DNA of 27,294 nucleotides from GYS-P2D sp964489125 (GTDB taxonomy: Bacteria; Bacteroidota; Bacteroidia; Chitinophagales; Saprospiraceae), in NCBI GenBank assembly GCA_964489125.1, contig CAZAXY010000040.1, positions 1 through 27,294 of the forward strand, written 5' to 3'. The notes below the pieces were generated by a model. That model was not told where the DNA came from, made no database searches, and was given only the letters and a program-made list of their open reading frames with translations. The position numbers and the translations under genes were made by a program. Below, in pieces: positions 1 to 8,343 of the stretch (position 1 is the stretch's first letter; each line of letters opens with the position of its first letter).

Positions 1-75
1 TCATCATCGTATCCATCATCATCGTGTCCATCATCATCGTGTCCATCATCATCGTGTCCATCATCATCGTGTCCA
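1..75 (-). repeat. 15-bp tandem repeat encoding Asp-Thr-Met-Met-Met
   Basis: Five head-to-tail copies of a 15-bp unit (plus strand tcatcatcgtgtcca) fill the left edge; four are identical and the outermost has one base change (gta for gtg). In the frame of the giant gene each unit reads D-T-M-M-M, so copy-number change would keep the frame. The array continues beyond the window, so its total length is unknown. It probably forms a linker after the cohesin-like domain. Confidence 0.95.
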
Positions 76-3000
76 TGTCATTGACTATAGATGTGCTATC
101 AAAACATATAGATCCATCTGCTAATCCATCTAGGACAGATATATTGTCAACATTAAAAACATCTGAATTATTAGTCAGCGTCACTGGCGACACACCAAAA
201 GAGTCTACTATGCTATAGCATACTTGCCCAATATTGGTATTGTCAGGAAGCGTCATCACAGAATCTCCTTGAGTCCATTGGACAACATTTAATGTAGCGC
301 CACTAGTGATTGATATGTCAGTCAACACACCAGGGTCTTCAAAAGATACAAATTGAACCAAATCAGCGTCATGTTCAATCTCTAGAGTCAGATTATTAAC
401 CTGGAAGAAGCCAGAAACAATTATATCAAGGCAAACTGTATCTCCTATACCTCCTTTTCCGCTAGTGATACCTATTGACGTTGAGGCGCTAGCGATTCCA
501 GCACAGATACAATCATTATTGATTACATCATTCCTCGTATTGGGGTTGCCATCATCACAAGCATCACCCACTTGAGTAGAGACTGTAGGATCTGTTGGGT
601 CACAGTCTACATCATCTTGAATTCCATCATTGTCATCGTCTGTATCACATAAGTCACCAGCTCCATCTCCATCTGTATCCCTCTGATCAGGATTGGCTAC
701 AGCAAGACAATTATCCAGAGAATTGGCAACACCATCACTATCTGTATCTCCCTCGCCGACACATAAACATTCGTCATTTATAAAATCATTTATAGTGCTG
801 TCATCACCGTCATCACATGCTTGACCAGGGAAGGTCGTTATTGTGCTATCCATAGGTGCACAGTCAATATCATTAGTAATTGAATCTCCGTCGATATCCT
901 CATCGCAGACATCTCCCAATCCATCACCATCTAGATCAGCTTGATCAGGATTACTGTCTGTTGGACAATTGTCATCAGAATCTATCACACCATCACCATC
1001 AAAATCAAAGACTCCACCGCATGTACAATCTGCACCAATGATATCATTGACTGTTGTTTCATCGCCATCATCACATACATCACCGACTGTCAACACTATG
1101 GTCGGGTCAAATGGATCGCAATCCAGCTGATCAGATAATCCGTCGTTGTCATCATCATTATCACAATCATCACCAACTCCGTCACCATCATTGTCAGCTT
1201 GATCAGGATTAGGTACTCCGATGCAGTTATCTACACTATCATCGATTCCATCTCCATCTAAATCACTTTCTCCAGCACATTCACAATTTTCATTAATTGT
1301 ATCATTTACTGTTATGTCATTGCCGTCGTCGCAGCTATCGCCTACTTGAGTCGTTATCGATGAATCAAATGGAGCACAATCCAACTCATCTGGTATGCCA
1401 TCATTATCATCGTCATTATCACAAGCATCACCTTCGCCATCACCATCAATATCTGCTTGGTCAGCATTAGCGGTCACTGGGCAATTATCAACTGGATCTG
1501 GAATACCGTCAGCATCAAAATCAAATACACCAGTACATTCACAATTGGCATCTATCACATCATCTCTTGTTCCATCATTGCCATCATCACATACATCTCC
1601 TATGCCGGTAGTATTGTTAGGATCAAATGGAGCACAATCTACAGTATCTGGTATTCCATCGTTATCATCATCTGTATCACAGGCATCACCAGCTCCATCT
1701 CCATCAAAATCTGCTTGGTCTGTATTGGCTATAGCAGGACAGTTGTCAGACTCATTGGCTATGCCATCGCTGTCTAAATCACCTTCACCACGGCATATAC
1801 AATCTGCGCCTATTCTATCATCGGTTGTCACATCATTGCCATCATCGCATACATCACCTGGTTGGATTGTCACCGACGCATCAAATGGATCACAATCGAC
1901 TAAATCTTCTGTACCATCATTGTCATCATCTGAGTCACAAGCATCCCCCATTCCGTCACCGTCAAAGTCAGCCTGATCAGCATTGGCAACAGCAGGGCAA
2001 TTATCAACAGCATCTAGTATGCCATCTCCGTCCATATCCATTACACCATTACATTGGCAATCAGACGTTATCACATCATTAACCGTGGATGGATCTCCAT
2101 CATCACATACTGCTCCAGTCGTAACAACTATAGAAGGATCAAACTGACCACAATCCATATCATCGTTCAGTCCATCATTGTCATCATCAGCATCACATAA
2201 ATCTCCAATGCCATCACCATCAAAATCAGCTTGACTTGGGTTAGAAATTCCTGGACAATTATCAACAGCATCTGCAACACCGTCACTGTCCAAATCTCGC
2301 TCTCCAATGCAAGCGCAATCACTGGTAATTCTATCGTTTACAGTATTAGGATCTCCATCATCACAAGTATCACCGGGTTGAGTAGATATAGATGCATCCA
2401 ATGGATTACAATCCACAGCATCAACAACACCGTCATTATCATCATCATCGTCACAAGCATCACCCTGTCCATCACCATCAAAATCAGCTTGATCCGCATT
2501 GGAATTTATTGGGCAATTATCGAATGAATCCAGAATTCCGTCCAGGTCAAAGTCCCTTACCCCGTTACACTCACAGTTAGCATCTATGGCGTCATTAACT
2601 GTCGAAGCATTGCCATCATCACACAAGTCTCCCACACTCACGGCAATAGCAGAATTAAACGGATCACAATCATCTACATCCTTGACATCATCATTATCAT
2701 CGTCAGAATCACAGACATCTCCTACACCATCACCATCATTATCCTCTTGCATAGGGTTATGTATCCCGATGCAATTATCTCTAAAATCAGGTATGCCGTC
2801 TGCATCAAGATCTGAATCACCAGCACATACACATGCTTGAGTCACTACATCATTGATTGTATTCGGGTTACCATCATCACAAGCATCTCCCCTGCTGAAG
2901 ATTACAGCAGCATTAAGAGGTCCACAGTCTAATTCATCATCAAGGCCATCATTGTCATCATCTGGGTCACAGAAGTCTCCTAAACCATCACCGTCAAAAT

Positions 3001-5551
3001 CAGCTTGATTAGGATTGACAGTTGAAGGGCAATTATCGATAGCATCTGGAACTCCGTCCAGGTCCGTATCTAGTTGCCCTACACAATCACAATTGTCATT
3101 GACAGTATCATTGATAGTTAAGCTGTTCTGATCATTACATGGAGCACCTCGTGTCAAAGTGTTTTGATTGTTAAATGGATCGCAGTCCAAGGTATCATTG
3201 ACACCGTCGCCATCCGTATCACTTTCACATGCATCACCTATCCCATCGCCATCTAAATCTGTTTGACTATTGTTAGCCACTGTAGGACAGTTATCAATAA
3301 AATCTGGGATTCCGTCCATATCTGAATCATTACTTCCTACACAATTACATGAAGAGTCGATCACATCGAGTGTAGTATTCGGATTGCCGTCATCGCAAGA
3401 ACTACCTATTGCGTTAGCCTGGGAAGCATCTACAGGATCACAATCAACAGTATTCAGCACACCATCACCGTCAATGTCATCATCACACAAGTCTCCTATA
3501 CCATCTCCATCACGATCTAGCTGAAGCGTATTAGGCGTATTAGGGCAGTTATCAATACTATCGCCTACACTGTCATTATCAGCATCCATCGAACCTACAC
3601 AATTGCAATCAGCATCGATTCTGTCATTAATCGTAGCACTATTACCATCATCGCACGAAGCTCCTCGTTGAGTAGTTACTGTACTATCTAATGGGTCGCA
3701 ATCAAAATCATCTGCCACACCATCACCGTCGTCATCGCTATCACATGGATCTCCCCAACCATCACCATCAGTATCGAGTTGATCAGGATTAGGAGCAAAA
3801 TCACAGTTATCATTAACATCTGTAATACCATCCAAGTCTGTATCAAAATCTTGATCAGAACATTGCGCTAGTAGTGTAAACGATGAAGTAATGAGCTCTG
3901 AACGAGCATCTACAACTAGAAATATTCTATCTCCACGATTAAGATCCACTTCTATCACCTCATCATTACCTCGTTGAATAGAAAAGCCTAAACAAGATTC
4001 TGAATCTTGGCAATCCCTCAAAATAAATAGATCGAGATCCCCATCCATGTTGTACAATCTGAACCAATATGCTTGAGTTTCATCAGCGGTAAACTCATAG
4101 ACTTTGTCAAAGCCAGCTTTTGCTATTGGTTTAGAAAAACAGCCTTGGCCTATCTCACTGACATCATTGCGAGCATTCCTATTAGAATCCACTAGTGGCA
4201 CTCCACATATTAACTCATCATCAGCCTGACAAGGACAACCTATTAAACTCAGATCGAACTTGCCATCAATAGCCCCATCAACCACGACATAGTATCGGCC
4301 TGGTGACATGGTCTGTGTAATAATTCTATCTCGATCATCTGAGCGCCCTACGCTCCAACAATCTCGGACACTATCATTTTCTTTATACAGATAGATATTC
4401 ATGTCTGATCCATAATCTAAGTCAGACAACCTAATCTCTATATCGTGTTGCTCCTGAACATCAAACCAATAAATGCGCTCCTTTGAAATCCGTCCAGTTA
4501 CATTATTAGATGGACAACTATATATACTCACATTGTTAGCCCCGTCTTTGAGATGATGATTATCTATTGCCGTGGTACATGATATAGGCTCGGCTATATC
4601 AAAATCAATTGTTCCGCATGTCGCAGTAATCAGAAAATCAGATTCTGTATATCCAAATCGACCATCAACAATTATGTAATACCATCCTGATGGAAGACCA
4701 AAAGATCCCTCATCTATAAACTTGCCATTCTCAAAATTCTGCCCAGTCATCACACAACTGAGTGAAGCATTAAAATCATTAGGATCATTACCGTGTGGAT
4801 CTCTAGGTGCTGTCTCACAGCCACTCATCAGGAAGATGTTAACATCAGGATTGGAGGTATATAGATGAACCTGAAGTCTGTCTGAATAACTGTTTTTATA
4901 AACCTTAAATAGTTGATCTGCACCGCTGTATGAATATGAAGACTGAGCACAGCTGTAAAAGAGCTCATCGAAGCTGCTGTTCTTTCCCCTGGTTGTACTC
5001 TGATATTGTTCTCCGCACTCGATGGTAATAGCTCGAGAACAATCGACTTGTGGGCGATTTACAGAGCAATTGAGCTCAATAGAAAATGTTCCTATCTCAC
5101 CTGCCCACGTATCGACTATTATATAGTACGTGCCTGGTGGGAGTTCTGCTGTTATGTTTTCACTACTCTTACCGGGATTTGTACTGGCACTCCAACAATT
5201 GCCAGCACTACAGCTTCCGCGAAATAGAAACATGTCAAAATTGACACCTTCACCAGTGATTTCTGACAGCCTGATATCTACATCTGTGGTGTAGTCTAAT
5301 TCAAACACATAAATCTTCTCCTTACCTCCATAATTGTCGTATGTCGAGTTGGCACAATTGAAAGAAGAAAATACGTGAGGGCCATTGTTATTAGTTTGAT
5401 GAGTCAGTCTCTTATTGCAAGAGATACTGATCGCACTAGCACAGCTGAACGCATCATCGTCAATCGTTTCAATCTCGTTATAATTAGGAATGGCGTATAC
5501 ACCTACAAGCGCACACACCCAAAGGAGGGAGGTAAAAATCGTTTTCATCAT
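1..5551 (-). CDS. Giant secreted multidomain repeat protein (partial, C-terminus beyond left edge)
   Basis: An uninterrupted reading frame of 1850 codons starts at ATG-ATG (5551 or 5548) and leaves the window in frame at base 2. Residues 1-20 form a signal peptide (MMKT start, hydrophobic core, likely cut after VYA). Four PPC-like beta-domains follow, about residues 37-162, 165-312, 320-439 and 441-564, each with paired cysteines and a GxYYIIVD-type strand. Residues 566-1686 hold 13 composite modules of about 86 residues with DxDxDG-type calcium loops. Residues 1687-1820 resemble a cohesin-like beta-sandwich (GDTVCLDI near its start). The visible end is DTMMM repeats. The family resemblance suggests an extracellular, calcium-stabilised adhesin or surface protein. 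A type IX secretion C-terminal domain would be expected past the edge but cannot be seen. The true function is unknown. Confidence 0.93.
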   Translation of the reverse strand, partial: MMKTIFTSLLWVCALVGVYAIPNYNEIETIDDDAFSCASAISISCNKRLTHQTNNNGPHVFSSFNCANSTYDNYGGKEKIYVFELDYTTDVDIRLSEITGEGVNFDMFLFRGSCSAGNCWSASTNPGKSSENITAELPPGTYYIIVDTWAGEIGTFSIELNCSVNRPQVDCSRAITIECGEQYQSTTRGKNSSFDELFYSCAQSSYSYSGADQLFKVYKNSYSDRLQVHLYTSNPDVNIFLMSGCETAPRDPHGNDPNDFNASLSCVMTGQNFENGKFIDEGSFGLPSGWYYIIVDGRFGYTESDFLITATCGTIDFDIAEPISCTTAIDNHHLKDGANNVSIYSCPSNNVTGRISKERIYWFDVQEQHDIEIRLSDLDYGSDMNIYLYKENDSVRDCWSVGRSDDRDRIITQTMSPGRYYVVVDGAIDGKFDLSLIGCPCQADDELICGVPLVDSNRNARNDVSEIGQGCFSKPIAKAGFDKVYEFTADETQAYWFRLYNMDGDLDLFILRDCQDSESCLGFSIQRGNDEVIEVDLNRGDRIFLVVDARSELITSSFTLLAQCSDQDFDTDLDGITDVNDNCDFAPNPDQLDTDGDGWGDPCDSDDDGDGVADDFDCDPLDSTVTTQRGASCDDGNSATINDRIDADCNCVGSMDADNDSVGDSIDNCPNTPNTLQLDRDGDGIGDLCDDDIDGDGVLNTVDCDPVDASQANAIGSSCDDGNPNTTLDVIDSSCNCVGSNDSDMDGIPDFIDNCPTVANNSQTDLDGDGIGDACESDTDGDGVNDTLDCDPFNNQNTLTRGAPCNDQNSLTINDTVNDNCDCVGQLDTDLDGVPDAIDNCPSTVNPNQADFDGDGLGDFCDPDDDNDGLDDELDCGPLNAAVIFSRGDACDDGNPNTINDVVTQACVCAGDSDLDADGIPDFRDNCIGIHNPMQEDNDGDGVGDVCDSDDDNDDVKDVDDCDPFNSAIAVSVGDLCDDGNASTVNDAIDANCECNGVRDFDLDGILDSFDNCPINSNADQADFDGDGQGDACDDDDDNDGVVDAVDCNPLDASISTQPGDTCDDGDPNTVNDRITSDCACIGERDLDSDGVADAVDNCPGISNPSQADFDGDGIGDLCDADDDNDGLNDDMDCGQFDPSIVVTTGAVCDDGDPSTVNDVITSDCQCNGVMDMDGDGILDAVDNCPAVANADQADFDGDGMGDACDSDDDNDGTEDLVDCDPFDASVTIQPGDVCDDGNDVTTDDRIGADCICRGEGDLDSDGIANESDNCPAIANTDQADFDGDGAGDACDTDDDNDGIPDTVDCAPFDPNNTTGIGDVCDDGNDGTRDDVIDANCECTGVFDFDADGIPDPVDNCPVTANADQADIDGDGEGDACDNDDDNDGIPDELDCAPFDSSITTQVGDSCDDGNDITVNDTINENCECAGESDLDGDGIDDSVDNCIGVPNPDQADNDGDGVGDDCDNDDDNDGLSDQLDCDPFDPTIVLTVGDVCDDGDETTVNDIIGADCTCGGVFDFDGDGVIDSDDNCPTDSNPDQADLDGDGLGDVCDEDIDGDSITNDIDCAPMDSTITTFPGQACDDGDDSTINDFINDECLCVGEGDTDSDGVANSLDNCLAVANPDQRDTDGDGAGDLCDTDDDNDGIQDDVDCDPTDPTVSTQVGDACDDGNPNTRNDVINNDCICAGIASASTSIGITSGKGGIGDTVCLDIIVSGFFQVNNLTLEIEHDADLVQFVSFEDPGVLTDISITSGATLNVVQWTQGDSVMTLPDNTNIGQVCYSIVDSFGVSPVTLTNNSDVFNVDNISVLDGLADGSICFDSTSIVNDMDTMMMDTMMMDTMMMDTMMMDTMM
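494..3857 (-). repeat. 13 tandem composite calcium-binding modules (TSP3-like plus CDDG cap)
   Basis: Thirteen degenerate units of about 258 bp lie inside the giant gene. Each unit reads approximately DxDxDGxxDxxDNCP, then NxxQxDxDGDGxGDxCDxDDDNDG, then DCdP, and closes with GDxCDDGxxxTxNDxIxxxCxCxG. The first half matches thrombospondin type 3 repeats, whose aspartates bind calcium. The second half supplies further cysteines and an acidic loop. Unit length and cysteine positions are nearly constant while other positions vary, so the array is old, not a recent duplication. The plus-strand reading frames across this stretch are antisense low-complexity shadows. Confidence 0.93.
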
Positions 5552-5567
5552 TTAAGTTTTCTTATAG

Positions 5568-5581
5568 GACTGATCTCAGTC
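5568..5581. other. Short inverted repeat in the leader of the giant gene
   Basis: Arms gactga and tcagtc, 6 bp each, flank a 2-base centre, about 17 bp upstream of the giant gene's start codon and downstream of its candidate promoter. It could be a small RNA hairpin or an operator. It is short enough to be chance. Confidence 0.3.
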
Positions 5582-5600
5582 GAAAAGATCAATCCATCCG

Positions 5601-5630
5601 TAAATGTACATATTAAAATTTATTTTACAA
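5601..5630 (-). promoter_or_regulatory. Candidate Bacteroidota-type promoter for the giant gene
   Basis: On the minus strand TTG (5628-5630) is followed after 19 bases by TACATTTA (5601-5608), seven of eight matches to the TAnnTTTG -7 element used by the main sigma factor of this phylum. The predicted start would leave a leader of roughly 40 bases. No equally good box was found for the divergent plus-strand operon in the rest of the 191-bp spacer. Confidence 0.4.
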
Positions 5631-5742
5631 CATATAATACCCAATTCATGGTACATGCTTGGTTTTCTATTTTACAGAGAGAATTATCCATCTATAGTTT
5701 CATCTAAATCTTTTATACTTTTATAGTCATAGAAGAATAATT

Positions 5743-6603
5743 GTGAATCGAAGAAAATCGATAGAGACTTTGGTTGTATCTGGACTTGGACTCAGCGTAC
5801 TAGATCAAATAGATGGATGCGCGGAGCAGTCTAATTCAACAGAAGGCTCGATTAACCACTCGGCCTGCAGGTGGTGCTACACAAGTATCCCTTTGGAACA
5901 ATTTGCTGAGCACTGTAAGGACTTACAAATTGGATCTATCGAATTACTTAATCCTAATGAGTGGGATACCGTAATCAATAAGGGCCTGACATGCGCTATT
6001 TCTAATGGGAGCCCACTAGGCATCACAAAAGGATTTAATGATCCAAATCTACATAGCCAACTTCAACTAGACTATATGCCCATCATAGCAAGCGCAGCTA
6101 ATAAGGGTATCAAACAAATTATCTGCTTTTCAGGAAATCGCAATGGTCTAACCGATGAAATAGGCATGGATAATTGCGCTAGAGGGCTAGAATCAATCGT
6201 AAAAGAAGCTGAACGACAGGGCATCACTATTGTCATGGAACTGCTTAATAGCAAAATAGATCATCACGACTATATGTGTGATCATACGGCTTGGGGAGTC
6301 CAATTAGTGGAAATGATTGGCAGCCCTAACTTCAAATTGCTCTACGATATCTATCACATGCAGATAATGGAGGGCGATGTGATCAGAACGATCACGGATA
6401 ACAAAAATTATATTTCTCACTTTCACACGGGAGGAGTACCTGGACGCAACGAGATTGATGAAACTCAAGAATTGAATTACAAAGCAATCGTAAATGCAAT
6501 CCAGGAGACAGGATTCACAGGATTTATTGCACAAGAGTTCATTCCTACAAGAACAGACGTATTAAGCTCGTTAAAGCAAGGTGTAGAAATCTGTACCGTA
6601 TAA
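5743..6603 (+). CDS. TIM-barrel sugar isomerase/epimerase, hydroxypyruvate isomerase-like, exported
   Basis: This 286-residue protein belongs to the xylose isomerase-like TIM-barrel superfamily. The segment from C42 (CRWCYTSIPLEQ) resembles the start of hydroxypyruvate isomerases. Expected metal or catalytic positions are present: E166 (MELLN), D202 and H205 (DIYHM), H228 (HTGG) and E265 (QEF). The N-terminus carries RRKSIE and a hydrophobic stretch ending in C26, a Tat-like and possibly lipoprotein signal, so it probably acts in the periplasm. The start is GTG at 5743; no in-frame ATG lies near. It is the first gene of a four-gene plus-strand operon with a GMC oxidoreductase. It probably isomerises or epimerises an oxidised (keto) sugar; true hydroxypyruvate isomerase activity is less likely given the export signal. 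The substrate is not known. Confidence 0.85.
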   Translation: MNRRKSIETLVVSGLGLSVLDQIDGCAEQSNSTEGSINHSACRWCYTSIPLEQFAEHCKDLQIGSIELLNPNEWDTVINKGLTCAISNGSPLGITKGFNDPNLHSQLQLDYMPIIASAANKGIKQIICFSGNRNGLTDEIGMDNCARGLESIVKEAERQGITIVMELLNSKIDHHDYMCDHTAWGVQLVEMIGSPNFKLLYDIYHMQIMEGDVIRTITDNKNYISHFHTGGVPGRNEIDETQELNYKAIVNAIQETGFTGFIAQEFIPTRTDVLSSLKQGVEICTV

Positions 6604-6614
6604 ACAATATCTGA

Positions 6615-8333
6615 ATGTATTTTAATTCCAAAGGTAAAGATGAAGTTACTTATGATGCCATAGTAATTGGCTCAGGTATCAGTGGAGGCTGGGCAGTAAA
6701 AGAACTGACTGAAAAAGGTCTGAAAGTTCTCTGTTTAGAGAGAGGTCGAATGCTTAAACATGGAGACTACCCTACTGCAAATTTAGAAAGTTGGGAAGTG
6801 CCAAATCGAGGCAAATTCAGCCAAGAAGAGCTAAAAGATTACAACGTTCAGCGGCGTACTGGATATACCATCAATCATTATACTAAGCACCTATGGCCTA
6901 AAGATACTGAACATCCATATACAGAAACGAAACCTTTTGACTGGATAAGAGGATATCATCTTGGAGGAAGATCTATTATGTGGGGTAAGCATTGTTATAG
7001 GTTTTCAGATATCAACTTTGAGGAAAACTTGAAAGAGGGAGTAGCTATAGATTGGCCGATACGGTATAGAGATATCAAGCCATGGTATGATTATGTGGAA
7101 GCATACGCTGGAATCAGTGGTCAGAAAGAGAATAGCAAGTCTACTCCTAATGGAATATATCAACCACCATTTGAACTCAATTGTGTAGAGCAAGTTGCCA
7201 GAGATGCAGTTATGAAGGCCTTTAACGGTGCGCGTATAATATCTCCAGGCAGAGTTGCCCATATCACCAAACAAGGAGGCCACAATGGTCGAGGAACGTG
7301 CTTAACTCGCAACAGATGCATTAGGGGCTGTCCTTTTGGGGCTTACTTTAGTTCTAACGCAGCTACGATCCCACCGGCAGAGGCAACTGGTAATCTAACG
7401 ATTAGACCTCATTCAATAGCGCACTCTATCATTTTTGATGATGAGACACAATTGGCAACAGGAGTTAATGTGATCGATGCCGAAACCATGGAATCCCATG
7501 AGTTCTTCGCTAAGATCATATTCTGCAATGCATCGGCGCTTCATAGTGCTGCCATATTGATGAATTCTAAGTCGGACAGGTTCCCTGACGGCATGGGCAA
7601 TGATAGTGGCGAGTTAGGACATAATGTTATGGACCATCATTTTAAAGCAGGCGCCACGGGGTTCTATGACGGCTTTGAGGATAGATACTATAAAGGTCGT
7701 AAGCCAGCAGGAATATTCATACCTCGGTTCCGAAATATTGACGGTCCAAACAAAATGAAGGACTTTATGCGTGGATATGGTTTTCAGGGAGGTGCGACCA
7801 GGCAAGGTTGGAATCGACCTGCTGAAGCTATGATGGGAGAAGCATTGAAAGATGAACTTTCTAATCCTGGTCAATGGCGTATGAACCTACTGGCATTTGG
7901 TGAGTGTCTACCGTATCATGACAATAAGATGACCTTGAGATATGACAAGTTAGACAAATATGGCATACCTACTTTAGATCTGGATGTAGAATGGAAAGAA
8001 AACGAATATGCCATGAGGAAGGATATGTCTCTAACCGCTGCCGAGATGTTAGATGCAGCAGGATTCAAAAACATACAGCAGTATGACAGAGTTAAGGACT
8101 CAAATCCCGGCAATGGTATCCATGAAATGGGTACAGCCCGTATGGGGCGAGATCCTAAGACATCAGTGTTGAACAAGTGGAATCAAATTCACGCTGTAAA
8201 GAATGTGTTTGTCACTGATGGGGCATGCATGACCTCTGCGGCAAATCAAAATCCATCTATCACCTATATGGCGCTTACTGCGAGAGCAGCAGATTATGCC
8301 GTAAGGGAGTTTAATAAAGGAAACCTATCATAA
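6615..8333 (+). CDS. GMC family FAD-dependent oxidoreductase (sugar/polyol dehydrogenase catalytic subunit)
   Basis: This is a full-length 572-residue GMC oxidoreductase. The FAD-binding Rossmann motif is G19-S-G21-I-S-G24 with E42 ending the second strand. The C-terminal GMC domain shows H503 in HEMGTARMG and the NQNPS segment (544-548), which supply the usual catalytic His/Asn pair. C229, C235 and C239 are spaced C-x5-C-x3-C, as in the 3Fe-4S-binding FAD glucose dehydrogenase alpha subunits. It has no signal peptide of its own. Export would be by hitch-hiking on the Tat signal of the small subunit encoded next, as known for gluconate and glucose dehydrogenases. It starts 11 bp after the TIM-barrel gene. 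Substrate is unproven; a pyranose oxidised to a keto-sugar is the likeliest. Confidence 0.92.
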   Translation: MYFNSKGKDEVTYDAIVIGSGISGGWAVKELTEKGLKVLCLERGRMLKHGDYPTANLESWEVPNRGKFSQEELKDYNVQRRTGYTINHYTKHLWPKDTEHPYTETKPFDWIRGYHLGGRSIMWGKHCYRFSDINFEENLKEGVAIDWPIRYRDIKPWYDYVEAYAGISGQKENSKSTPNGIYQPPFELNCVEQVARDAVMKAFNGARIISPGRVAHITKQGGHNGRGTCLTRNRCIRGCPFGAYFSSNAATIPPAEATGNLTIRPHSIAHSIIFDDETQLATGVNVIDAETMESHEFFAKIIFCNASALHSAAILMNSKSDRFPDGMGNDSGELGHNVMDHHFKAGATGFYDGFEDRYYKGRKPAGIFIPRFRNIDGPNKMKDFMRGYGFQGGATRQGWNRPAEAMMGEALKDELSNPGQWRMNLLAFGECLPYHDNKMTLRYDKLDKYGIPTLDLDVEWKENEYAMRKDMSLTAAEMLDAAGFKNIQQYDRVKDSNPGNGIHEMGTARMGRDPKTSVLNKWNQIHAVKNVFVTDGACMTSAANQNPSITYMALTARAADYAVREFNKGNLS

Positions 8334-8343
8334 GTTATTGATT

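Noticed and set aside
1..75. Direct 15-bp repeat considered as a CRISPR array or iteron origin
   Set aside because: There are no spacers between units, the unit is a multiple of three and stays in frame with a long coding sequence, so it is a coding repeat.
1395..1976. Plus-strand open frame of 193 codons, Ser/Pro-rich
   Set aside because: It is antisense to the TSP3-like repeats. The Ser/Pro/His pattern follows from reading GAT-rich repeat codons backwards; the minus frame is open for 1850 codons and makes domain sense.
2499..3524. Further plus-strand Ser- or His-rich frames in the repeat area
   Set aside because: Same antisense shadow effect; each repeats the same low-complexity pattern with no start signal or family match.
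5375..5707. Plus-strand open frame of 110 codons spanning the divergent spacer
   Set aside because: Its first half is antisense to the giant gene's signal peptide and first domain, and the second half is A/T-rich spacer. There is no recognisable domain.
6072..6534. Minus-strand frames opposite the TIM-barrel gene
   Set aside because: Short, no motif, and the plus strand is a full-length isomerase-family protein.
8338..8343. TTG start for the subunit 3 gene
   Set aside because: Adds only two residues before the ATG at 8344, which gives the normal twin-arginine signal layout.
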